From an uncultured Bacteroides sp. (GTDB taxonomy: Bacteria; Bacteroidota; Bacteroidia; Bacteroidales; Bacteroidaceae): DNA of 42,652 nt. The notes under the pieces were generated by a model. That model made no database searches. It was given only the letters and a program-made list of their open reading frames with translations, and was not told where the DNA came from. The stretch covers positions 1 to 42,652 of the forward strand of contig CAMTOQ010000026.1 of NCBI GenBank assembly GCA_947074205.1, written 5' to 3'. The position numbers and the translations under genes were made by a program. Below are positions 35,954-42,652 of this stretch, one piece after another. Position 1 is the first letter of the stretch; every line of letters starts with the position of its first letter.

Positions 35954-36613
35954 ATGAAGAAAATAATATTGATTTCGCTACTCATTGTATTGTCGCTGCC
36001 GGCACACAGTGGCGTTTTAGATTCTCTAGCGCTAACTCCTCCCATGGGGTGGAACAGTTGGAACTGCTTTGCCTGTAACATTGATGAGGCACAAATACGT
36101 GACATTGCTGATCTAATGGTGTCGAACGGTATGCGTGATGCAGGATATGAGTATTTAACCATTGATGATTGCTGGCAAGTGGGTCGCGATGAGAACAAAT
36201 CACACTTCACGATGTGGTGTATGATGGCAGCTCCGCTGGTGGCCGGTAATGATTTGAGAGTTATGGACAAAGATGTTCTAGAGATATTGACTAACAAGGA
36301 GGCAATTGCTGTGAACCAAGATAAACTAGGCAAACAGGGAATGCGATTCCTTAAACAAGGTGATCACGAAACATGGGTCAAAGGGTTGGCCGAAGGCAAG
36401 GGAGCTGTTTGTTTCTTCAACAGAGCCGATACGCCTTGGATAGTCGATGTAGATTGGCCTAAGTTAGCGTGGGACGATGTCGCTCCTGGAAAGAAGAAAT
36501 ACAAAATAAGAAATTTATGGCAGCAAAAAGATGTTGGCTCTACAGCTGAAAATATGCAGTTCACGGTGCCACCTCATGGTGTTATATTGTTGCAACTTAC
36601 CCCACAAGGATAA
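35954..36613 (+). pseudogene. GH27 alpha-galactosidase-like gene with a large in-frame internal deletion
   Basis: The 219-residue product has a signal peptide and the GH27 N-terminus (LTPPMGWNSWNCFACNIDE, EYLTIDDCWQVGRDEN). It then jumps to KSHFTMWCMMAAPLVAGNDL, which in normal GH27 enzymes lies roughly 190 residues further on. Missing are the segment with the catalytic nucleophile (the YLKYDNC-type motif), the acid/base aspartate and the GGWNDPDM-type strand. The C-terminal domain (EILTNKEAIAVNQDKLG to PPHGVILLQL) is present. The join is near 36191-36200 and keeps the frame. The protein should be catalytically dead. The frame also allows a start at 35945. It lies between the TIM-barrel gene and GH3 in the operon. 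Confidence 0.82.
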
Positions 36614-36664
36614 AATGTAATCCATAATAATATACCAATAATTATAAACGATAAAAACGATTTT

Positions 36665-38836
36665 ATGTCTTATACTAGTAAACACAACCTTGCTAAATGG
36701 ATTTTCGTGACCCTTGCAACTGTCTCGTTGCAAGGGTTCTCACAACCTCACCAGTATCCTTTTCAAGATACCTCGTTGAGCGATGAGGATCGTATCGAAA
36801 ATCTTCTATCGATGCTGACCTTAGAAGAGAAGATTAATATGTTTAGTGGAAGTGGAGTAGAACGATTAGGAGTGCGTACGCCTGGCTCTACCGAAGCTAT
36901 CCATGGCATTGTGCAGGGTGGACCCGGTTGGGCCGGTAGATCCAATCAAGTTACTACCTCCTTTCCCCAAGGCTATGGGTTGGGGGCCACATGGGACACA
37001 AACCTTCAACAACAGATTGGTGACTATATGGCTACTGAGGCAAGATATCTCTATCAAAGTCCAAAGTATAAAAGAGCCGGATTGATACTCTGGGCGCCTA
37101 ATGCAGACCTAGGGCGGGATGTAAGATGGGGACGCACCGAAGAGTGTTTTGGCGAAGATCCTTTCTTGGTTGGTGAAATGTCCGTTGCTCTGATTAAAGG
37201 TATTCAAGGCGATGATCCAACCTACTGGAAAGGTGCTTCGCTGATGAAGCATTTCCTGGCGAATAGTAATGAGTATGGCCGTACCGTAACTTCGTCCGAT
37301 TTTGATGATACACTATTTCGTGAATACTACGCTTATCCCTTTGCTAAAGGCATACAGAAAGGTGGTGCCAATGCAATGATGACCGCCTACAATGCCTATA
37401 ATGGCATTCCTTGTACTATTCACCCCATCTTGAAAGATATTGTGATGAATGAATGGGGCTTGGATGGGATGATTATCACCGATGGTGGAGCCTTTCAACA
37501 ACTCAAGAATACGCACAAGACGTTTGATAGCCTCGATGAGGCCGCCAAAGCTTGTATTCAGGCAGGCACTACCCGTTTTCTTGATGATTACAAATCGGCA
37601 TTAAAAGCAGCTATCACTAATGGATTGCTAACCGAAGAAGATCTCAATCCTAATGTAAAAGGTAGCCTTAGAGTAATGCTGAAATTGGGTTTGATGGATA
37701 ACTCTGAAGAGAATCCTTATCAGTTGATTGGTGTAAAAGATACTATTGATCCATGGACCAAACAAGAAACTAAAGATTTTACACGATTAGTGGCCAACAA
37801 ATCGGCTGTGCTGCTAAAGAACAATGGTTTATTGCCCTTGAACTTGCAGCAAGTAAAACGAATAGCGGTGATTGGTAATAAGGCCGATGTGGTACTGTCC
37901 GATTGGTATTCGGGAGATCTTCCTTATAAGGTTACTCCTTTGCAAGCTATTCAAGAGTTGGCAGAAGCAAACCATATCGAAGTACGTTATGCTAAAGATG
38001 ATCGAAAATCCGATGCACATCAACTGGCAGAGTGGGCCGATGTGGTAATTGCTTGTGTGGGCAACGAGCCCACTTGTAGCCCGGAATGGGGGAAATCCCC
38101 TTGGGCACAAATGGTGATGTCGAGCGAAGGCCGTGAAGATGTAGACCGTGGTTCGCTGCAACTCGATCAAGAAGATCTAGTAAAGGTGGCCCACAAAACT
38201 AACTCCAACACCGTGATGGTATTGATTAGCAGTTTTCCGTATGCCATCAACTGGAGTCAGCAATACCTACCCTCTATTTTGCATATCACACAGTCGTGTC
38301 AAGAGTTGGGAAATGCTGTAGCCGATGTGCTCTTTGGGAAGTACAATCCTGCCGGTCGAACCACACAAACATGGGTGAAAGGTATAGAAGATCTACCCCA
38401 GATGCTCGATTACGATATACGCAACGGCCGAACCTATATGTATTTCGATGAAGCGCCACTCTATCCATTTGGTCATGGCCTGAGCTACACTAAGTTCGAT
38501 TATGGAAAGCTCTCTTCGCCGTCGGTCATTCACCAAGGTGATGATTTGAATGTATCGTTCAAATTAAAGAATACAGGTGAGATGGATGGCGAAGAGGTGG
38601 TACAGCTTTATATCCAATACCCTAATGATAGGGCAGCAAAACGCCTTAGGGGTTTCAAACGCATTGCTTTAGATAAAGGAGAAGAGCAAGAGGTTACCAT
38701 TCAAGTGCCGGCTGATGATCTAGCGCTTTGGAATGACGCCGATAAGCGCTTCGAAGTCCCCGCGGGTAAGATGAATGTCATGGTTGGATCTTCTTCTGAT
38801 AATGTGAAGCTGAATAAGAGTGTTTTGGTGAGATGA
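36665..38836 (+). CDS. Exported GH3 family beta-glycosidase
   Basis: The 723-residue protein has a signal peptide ending near SLQGFSQ. The GH3 N-terminal TIM barrel has RDVRWGRTEECFGEDP, the KHF motif (195-197) and nucleophile D273 (DGMIITDGGAF). The C-terminal alpha/beta domain includes NKSAVLLKNNGLLPLN and the acid/base region around SSEGREDVDRGSL. A fibronectin III-like domain closes the protein (GEEVVQLYIQYP). Activity is probably on beta-glucosides or beta-xylosides. It is the last gene of the operon, where it can split di- or oligosaccharides for the oxidoreductases. Confidence 0.95.
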   Translation: MSYTSKHNLAKWIFVTLATVSLQGFSQPHQYPFQDTSLSDEDRIENLLSMLTLEEKINMFSGSGVERLGVRTPGSTEAIHGIVQGGPGWAGRSNQVTTSFPQGYGLGATWDTNLQQQIGDYMATEARYLYQSPKYKRAGLILWAPNADLGRDVRWGRTEECFGEDPFLVGEMSVALIKGIQGDDPTYWKGASLMKHFLANSNEYGRTVTSSDFDDTLFREYYAYPFAKGIQKGGANAMMTAYNAYNGIPCTIHPILKDIVMNEWGLDGMIITDGGAFQQLKNTHKTFDSLDEAAKACIQAGTTRFLDDYKSALKAAITNGLLTEEDLNPNVKGSLRVMLKLGLMDNSEENPYQLIGVKDTIDPWTKQETKDFTRLVANKSAVLLKNNGLLPLNLQQVKRIAVIGNKADVVLSDWYSGDLPYKVTPLQAIQELAEANHIEVRYAKDDRKSDAHQLAEWADVVIACVGNEPTCSPEWGKSPWAQMVMSSEGREDVDRGSLQLDQEDLVKVAHKTNSNTVMVLISSFPYAINWSQQYLPSILHITQSCQELGNAVADVLFGKYNPAGRTTQTWVKGIEDLPQMLDYDIRNGRTYMYFDEAPLYPFGHGLSYTKFDYGKLSSPSVIHQGDDLNVSFKLKNTGEMDGEEVVQLYIQYPNDRAAKRLRGFKRIALDKGEEQEVTIQVPADDLALWNDADKRFEVPAGKMNVMVGSSSDNVKLNKSVLVR

Positions 38837-38998
38837 GGGTAACTGGAAGTTATAGTCAATCGTGAACTATGATTTCGATCGATTTACTCAAGGGGCAATA
38901 ACAGCCTATTGTTTATCTGCTTATTACCTACAATAAGAATCTGTAATAATGGTACATATAGCCGTAATAAGTATACAGGTTTGATGAACAAGCATAGT

Positions 38999-39006
38999 TA
39001 TATTTG
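38999..39006 (+). promoter_or_regulatory. Candidate -7 element for the flavodoxin lipoprotein gene
   Basis: TATATTTG matches TAnnTTTG. A TTTG at 38980-38983 lies 15 bases upstream, shorter than the usual 19-21 spacing. The leader would be about 65 bases and includes the hairpin at 39025. Confidence 0.4.
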
Positions 39007-39024
39007 TAATGTGAAGATGAATCT

Positions 39025-39048
39025 CACCAAAACGTTGAAGTTTTGGTG
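39025..39048 (+). promoter_or_regulatory. Leader hairpin before the flavodoxin lipoprotein gene
   Basis: CACCAAAAC (39025-39033) and GTTTTGGTG (39040-39048) are perfect 9 bp inverted repeats with a 6-base loop. The hairpin ends 29 bases before the ATG. It could be an operator or an RNA control element; no U-run follows. Confidence 0.5.
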
Positions 39049-39077
39049 TTCCATACACCTTATAAATAGACAATAAT

Positions 39078-40103
39078 ATGAGTAAATTACTTTTGTCAAT
39101 CTTCTTTTTGTTTGCTATCAGTTTTAGTGCTTGTAGTGACAATGATAAACTTGAGCTACCTACTGATAGCGAACAAGCAGAAGGGAATGAAGATAGTGAC
39201 GAAGATGAAAGCGAACAACCTCCTTTTAGTGGCACAGGCCGATATCTTATTCTGTATGCCTCGCGTAGTGGTACCACAGAAAGAGTAGCACAGTTGATTC
39301 AATCTACACTAAATTGTGATATTCTTGAAGTAGAGCCTACATCTCCTTATGAGAGCGACTACAATGCAATGCTTACACGTGCTCAAAATGAACTGCGTGA
39401 TATTGGAAATGGCATTTTCCCATCTATCAAAACCTCGGTGGAGAGTTTTGAAAACTACGATATGATATTTGTTGGATACCCCATTTGGCATGGGCATATG
39501 GCAACACCAATGCAATCATTTCTGAACCTACATTCGGCTAAACTTTCGGGTAAAAATATAGCCCTTTTTGCTACAAGTGGCAGTAGTGGTATGTCTACAT
39601 CGTTGACCGAAGCACAGAAGTATTGTACCAACTCTACATTTATAGAAACATTGCATTTAACATCTAGCACAATTCCAGATATGCAAAATAGAGTGACCAA
39701 CTGGCTATTGTCTATTGGAGTAGTGGAAGAAAATCAAAATACTGAATCTATGGACATAAAACTAACATTTAATGATCATACTCTCACGGCTACACTTGTC
39801 GACAATTCATCGACAAAGGCGTTAATGGAGATTCTAGCCGAGAGAGATATTATTATCGAAATGGAAGATTATGCTAATATGGAGAAGGTAGGGCCTTTTG
39901 GATTTTCGCTACCCAGAAATGACGAACAGATAACTACTACAGAAGGTGACTTGATCTTGTATCAAGGAAATTCCTTTGTTGTCTACTACGCTCCCAACAC
40001 GTGGTCATTTACGCGCCTTGGTAAAATCAATAATATTGCTCAGGGAGAGCTTAAAACTATGCTAGGTAGCGGTAATGTAACAATGCGATTATCTAGAAAA
40101 TAG
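39078..40103 (+). CDS. Lipoprotein with fused flavodoxin and cyclophilin-like domains
   Basis: The 341-residue protein has a lipobox FSAC (C19) and an acidic linker (residues 20-50, rich in D and E). A flavodoxin-like domain follows at about 54-212, with the FMN phosphate loop LYASRSGTTERV and FVGYPIWHGHMATP. The C-terminal domain (about 226-340) resembles the cyclophilin-like fold proteins of bacteria (DIKLTFNDHTLTATLVDNSS and GDLILYQGNSFVVYYAPNTW). Flavodoxin domains are usually cytoplasmic, so an envelope-anchored form points to periplasmic electron transfer or quinone reduction; the substrate is unknown. It stands alone between the GH3 gene and a decayed fragment. Confidence 0.85.
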   Translation: MSKLLLSIFFLFAISFSACSDNDKLELPTDSEQAEGNEDSDEDESEQPPFSGTGRYLILYASRSGTTERVAQLIQSTLNCDILEVEPTSPYESDYNAMLTRAQNELRDIGNGIFPSIKTSVESFENYDMIFVGYPIWHGHMATPMQSFLNLHSAKLSGKNIALFATSGSSGMSTSLTEAQKYCTNSTFIETLHLTSSTIPDMQNRVTNWLLSIGVVEENQNTESMDIKLTFNDHTLTATLVDNSSTKALMEILAERDIIIEMEDYANMEKVGPFGFSLPRNDEQITTTEGDLILYQGNSFVVYYAPNTWSFTRLGKINNIAQGELKTMLGSGNVTMRLSRK

Positions 40104-40104
40104 T

Positions 40105-40224
40105 TTGGTGCAAGGTGTAGCTCTTGAAAGCGGTTTTACTCGCATTGATAGCCGCTCATAGACTCGTGAAAACGATGTAGTAGTAATAATAGAAGGAGAT
40201 TACCTATTAGCCATTAGTAAATAA
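40105..40224 (+). pseudogene. Decayed C-terminal gene fragment
   Basis: One frame reads LVQGVALESGFTRIDSRS, then a TAG stop at 40159-40161, then TRENDVVVIIEGDYLLAISK and a TAA stop at 40222-40224. The sequence looks like genuine protein on both sides of the stop, unlike random AT-rich intergenic DNA. I interpret it as the remaining C-terminus of a lost gene. I do not recognise the family. It abuts the flavodoxin lipoprotein gene, whose stop lies at 40101-40103, so a deletion may have joined them. Confidence 0.5.
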
Positions 40225-40226
40225 GA

Positions 40227-40267
40227 AAACAGGCTACTTCTCGATGTTTTTGAGAAGTAGCCTGTTT
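40227..40267. terminator. Bidirectional terminator between convergent genes
   Basis: AAACAGGCTACTTCTC (40227-40242) and GAGAAGTAGCCTGTTT (40252-40267) are a perfect 16 bp stem with a 9-base loop. T-rich sequence follows in the plus direction and A-rich sequence precedes it, so it can terminate both the plus-strand transcript and the acetate transporter transcript. Confidence 0.9.
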
Positions 40268-40285
40268 CTTTATATTGTCAATTGA

Positions 40286-40849
40286 TTAAGCCTTTTTGAT
40301 AAGTGGACTGCCCAAAGGAAGAACCTCTTTACCTGCAAGCGGGTTGATGATTTCTGCAGCCATCATATACCATGCTGCAAAAGCACAGATGATAAGATCG
40401 ATAGCAGCAATCGTTTTCATCCATGGGAAGAAGAAATGCTCCAATACAAGCAGAAGGAAACCCAAGAAAAGAGTTGCGAAAGTTACAATCATCGCAGTAT
40501 GTATTCTTAGAGCAGCTATAAGCATAATGCCTGTATAAAGCATAAATGCTAGAAGATAATAGCCTACTTCAATACCGTTTGACGGGTATACATTAAAATG
40601 ATTGCAAAGCCAGATGATGCAAAGTCCGATCCAGAATGCTCCGTAAGTGACGAATGCACTATAGCCAAAGTTGTTACCGTTTGCTTTTTCTTGAAATCCG
40701 GCGATTAGTTGTGCCAATCCTCCAAACATAATTCCCATTGCAAGCACGGGGCCAAGTCCGATAAAGCCTAAGTTGTGCATCTGTAATAAAAGCGTAGTCA
40801 ATCCGAATCCGGCAAGACCTACCACTGCCGGGTTACCTTTCTTTTCCAT
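40286..40849 (-). CDS. Acetate uptake transporter of the AceTr (GPR1/FUN34/SatP) family
   Basis: The 187-residue protein has six predicted membrane helices and the family signature near the N-terminus (NPAVVGLAGFGLTTLLL, then HN). The central motifs FGGLAQLIAGFQEKANGN and FGYSAFVTYGAFWIGL are also present. These inner-membrane proteins move acetate, and in some species succinate, with protons or as channels. The gene stands alone on the minus strand with its own promoter element at 40927 and shares a terminator with the opposite strand. Confidence 0.93.
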   Translation of the reverse strand: MEKKGNPAVVGLAGFGLTTLLLQMHNLGFIGLGPVLAMGIMFGGLAQLIAGFQEKANGNNFGYSAFVTYGAFWIGLCIIWLCNHFNVYPSNGIEVGYYLLAFMLYTGIMLIAALRIHTAMIVTFATLFLGFLLLVLEHFFFPWMKTIAAIDLIICAFAAWYMMAAEIINPLAGKEVLPLGSPLIKKA

Positions 40850-40926
40850 TTAAATAGTTTTGATTAATTAAATTATTGTGTATGAGTTGTTGAACAGCAC
40901 TACCAATCAAGTGCAATTCAAAGGGG

Positions 40927-40934
40927 CAAAGATA
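40927..40934 (-). promoter_or_regulatory. Candidate -7 element for the acetate transporter gene
   Basis: The minus strand reads TATCTTTG, an exact TAnnTTTG match, 77 bases upstream of the ATG at 40849. A T-rich stretch is present near the -33 position. Confidence 0.5.
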
Positions 40935-41090
40935 GACTTATTTTTTGTGTAAAAAAATCGGGTAAGAGCCGTATCCCCTTTCCTTAAGTATATATAATAT
41001 AAAGTTTATTAATCAGTAAATTGTAGCTGAAAGAAGAGCGACTATTGTCTGATTAAAGGTCTTGGAATTGCGTAGCTAAAATATTGTAAC

Positions 41091-41098
41091 TATGTTTG
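41091..41098 (+). promoter_or_regulatory. Candidate -7 element for the GH28 gene
   Basis: TATGTTTG matches TAnnTTTG, and ATTG at 41067-41070 lies 20 bases upstream as a near match to the -33 TTTG. It overlaps the upstream alternative start at 41096, which supports ATG 41129 as the true start. Confidence 0.5.
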
Positions 41099-41128
41099 TT
41101 GTTTAATAGTATAATTACAAGTAAAACA

Positions 41129-42502
41129 ATGAATAAGAACTCCTCTCTATTATTTTTTGCACTCCTGTTGCTATGTAGCCATCTTAATCTGTCGGCACAA
41201 AACAGCCGTGAAGAGAAGATGCAGCAGATTCTTGACGAGATAAAAGCGCCTGAAATACCGAGTTATAGTGCCATCATCACGCGTTATGGTGCAAAGCCAG
41301 ATGGAAAGACTGATGCAAAACCAGTGTTTGATAAGCTCATAAAGATGTCTGCCCGCAAAGGTGGTATTCGAATCATTGTGCCTCCCGGTGAATACTTCGT
41401 AAACGGTCCCTTGCATTTAGATAACAATGTGTGTCTCGATATTCAAGAAGGCGCTCGCATTGTGTTTGGTTCTGATCCTAAAAAATACCTGCCTGTAGTA
41501 TTTACCTCTTGGGAAGGAACATTTCTATACAACTACAGTCCGTTTATCTATGCTTACGAAAAAGAGAATGTCTCTATTATTGGCAAAGGAACGCTAGATG
41601 GACGCTCGGCGGAAACTTTTGCTACTTGGCGCAAAGATCAGAAAGCCTCTCAGCTACTAAGCAGAGAGATGAATCACAATAATACCCCTTTTGTGGAGAG
41701 ACAATTTGGTGCAGGTCATTTGCTCCGCCCACAAATGATTCAGTTCTTTCGATGCAAAAATATATTAGTAGAAGATGTAACCATTACCGATTCACCATTC
41801 TGGTGCATTCATCTGCTTCAGTCGGAGAATGCCACCTTTCGTGCCATTAACTTCATAGCTAGCAATGCCAATAATGATGGCATCGACCCTGAGTATTCGC
41901 GCAATGTATTGATCGAGAATATCAATTTCGATAACAGTGATGACAATGTGGCTATCAAAGCCGGTCGCGATTATGAGGGCAGAAGTACCGCTACACCGTC
42001 CGAGAATATCATTATACGCAACTGCCGCTTCAAGGGGCTGCATGGTGTGGTGATTGGCAGCGAAATGTCGGCAGGTGTGCGCAATGTGTTTGTGGAAAAC
42101 TGTAGTTATGCTGGCTATGTAAAACGCGGTATCTATCTAAAATCGAACCCTGATAGAGGAGGCTATATAAAGGATGTGTATATAAACAACGTGGAGTTTG
42201 GAAATGTGGAAGACTGCTTCTATGTCACCTCTTTCTATCAAGGGCAAGGAGCAGGTTTTGCTACAGATATCCAAAATGTATATGTGAATAATCTGAAGTG
42301 CAAGAAAGCCGATGCTGGTGGTATTATTATTCAAGGCTTCTCCGAATTGCCTGTACGCAATTTCCGCTTTCGTGAGGTGATTATTGATAGTGCCGGGGTG
42401 GCAATGAGTCTCACCAACGCCGAGCAGATTGAATTCAACAATGTGAGTATTGGTGGGGTGGTAGATCAAGCACCAAGTGCAGTGGGACACGATGCGAAAT
42501 AA
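41129..42502 (+). CDS. Exported GH28 family glycoside hydrolase (polygalacturonase-like)
   Basis: The 457-residue protein has a signal peptide (NKNSSLLFFALLLLCSHLNLSAQ). The GH28 right-handed beta-helix contains the catalytic motifs NNDGIDPEYS, DNSDDNVAIKAG, GLHGVVIGSEMS and RGIYLKSN, corresponding to NTD, DD, GHG and RIK of classical polygalacturonases. ITRYGAKPDGKTDAKPVFDK near the N-terminus is typical of the family. It probably cleaves galacturonic acid or rhamnogalacturonan linkages in the periplasm. The start at 41129 is chosen over 41096 because of the signal peptide and promoter. It is followed directly by a terminator, so it is a single-gene unit. Confidence 0.93.
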   Translation: MNKNSSLLFFALLLLCSHLNLSAQNSREEKMQQILDEIKAPEIPSYSAIITRYGAKPDGKTDAKPVFDKLIKMSARKGGIRIIVPPGEYFVNGPLHLDNNVCLDIQEGARIVFGSDPKKYLPVVFTSWEGTFLYNYSPFIYAYEKENVSIIGKGTLDGRSAETFATWRKDQKASQLLSREMNHNNTPFVERQFGAGHLLRPQMIQFFRCKNILVEDVTITDSPFWCIHLLQSENATFRAINFIASNANNDGIDPEYSRNVLIENINFDNSDDNVAIKAGRDYEGRSTATPSENIIIRNCRFKGLHGVVIGSEMSAGVRNVFVENCSYAGYVKRGIYLKSNPDRGGYIKDVYINNVEFGNVEDCFYVTSFYQGQGAGFATDIQNVYVNNLKCKKADAGGIIIQGFSELPVRNFRFREVIIDSAGVAMSLTNAEQIEFNNVSIGGVVDQAPSAVGHDAK

Positions 42503-42503
42503 C

Positions 42504-42544
42504 CAAAAGGCTACTATCCGGTAATAATGGGTAGTAGCCTTTTG
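42504..42544 (+). terminator. Intrinsic terminator after the GH28 gene
   Basis: CAAAAGGCTACTATCC (42504-42519) pairs with GGGTAGTAGCCTTTTG, ending at 42544, over about 16 bp with one G-U pair. T-rich sequence follows. It starts one base after the GH28 stop. Confidence 0.88.
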
Positions 42545-42652
42545 TTTATTATTTGTAACGCTCCAGTGCTCTGTAGTGTGTTGTAAATAAAGATGGTTAA
42601 GCCAACCGTCATCATGCGGAAGATGTATTCCTTAAGTACAAGAAGCAGGCAA
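42545..42652. other. Window edge, no assignable gene
   Basis: On the plus strand a frame opens at ATG 42593 (MVKPTVIMRKMYSLSTRSRQ) and runs off the edge. On the minus strand a hydrophobic frame (KEYIFRMMTVGLTIFIYNTL) enters from the edge and ends with TAG inside the GH28 terminator. Neither is recognised, and they cannot both be genes. The minus reading is less likely because its last codons form the terminator stem. Confidence 0.2.

Noticed and set aside
38924..39277. Minus-strand open frame of 117 codons over the flavodoxin gene start
   Set aside because: It is antisense to the lipoprotein signal and acidic linker; its Ser-rich run is the complement of the acidic codons. No family features.
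40227..42544. Shared AGGCTACT core in the terminators at 40227 and 42504, considered as a repeat element
   Set aside because: The similarity is only about eight bases within otherwise different stems, so it is more likely chance than a mobile repeat.
1..42652. CRISPR arrays, tRNA or rRNA genes, transposase genes
   Set aside because: No regularly spaced repeats, cloverleaf-like sequences, rRNA motifs or recognisable transposase frames were seen on either strand.

Overview
The window looks like a chromosomal segment from a member of the Bacteroidaceae (Bacteroides or a close relative). The evidence is a SusC/SusD pair, lipoproteins with Bacteroides-type signal peptides, ribosome binding sites that are mostly weak or absent, and repeated matches to the Bacteroides -7 promoter element TAnnTTTG upstream of genes. 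It also carries the Bacteroidota gene order rpmB-rpmG-bL38 (DUF4295)-ftsY-rimO. No rRNA, tRNA, CRISPR array or complete insertion sequence was seen.

Layout: (1) 1-8632 is housekeeping. A large TamB/AsmA-like envelope gene reads leftward off the window edge. Rightward follow tsaD, cinA, rpmB, rpmG, the small bL38 gene, ftsY and rimO. (2) 8710-27107 is a leftward block of twelve genes. It starts with SusC, SusD and a SusE/F-position lipoprotein. Then come three repeats of a pair: a DUF6057-like polytopic membrane protein with a TPR-like C-terminal half, followed by a beta-propeller (PD40/TolB-like) lipoprotein with one CxxCH heme-c motif. A DUF4369 lipoprotein, a chorismatase/Rid-like enzyme and an SGNH hydrolase are interspersed. 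A probable internal promoter at 15436 splits the block into two transcription units. (3) 27606-31247 holds a DJ-1/PfpI protein, a glutaredoxin-like protein and two PLP enzymes of sulfur amino acid metabolism. (4) 31546-38836 is a rightward operon of two Gfo/Idh/MocA oxidoreductases, a DUF1080 lipoprotein, an exported TIM-barrel isomerase/lyase, an internally deleted GH27 gene and an exported GH3 beta-glucosidase. It fits a glycoside oxidation/elimination (3-keto) pathway. (5) 39078-42502 holds a flavodoxin/cyclophilin-like lipoprotein, a decayed gene fragment, an acetate transporter on the minus strand and a GH28 pectinase.

The strongest candidate for an undescribed system is region 2. A SusCD importer is linked to three paralogous sets of membrane TPR protein plus predicted monoheme beta-propeller lipoprotein, with a cytoplasmic chorismatase-like enzyme placed between the members of the middle pair. 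The architecture is visible in the sequence; the function is not known to me and is only inferred. The cleanest anomalies elsewhere are the GH27 gene, which lost its whole catalytic centre in frame, and the TamB gene, whose reading frame has no ordinary start codon before the membrane anchor.
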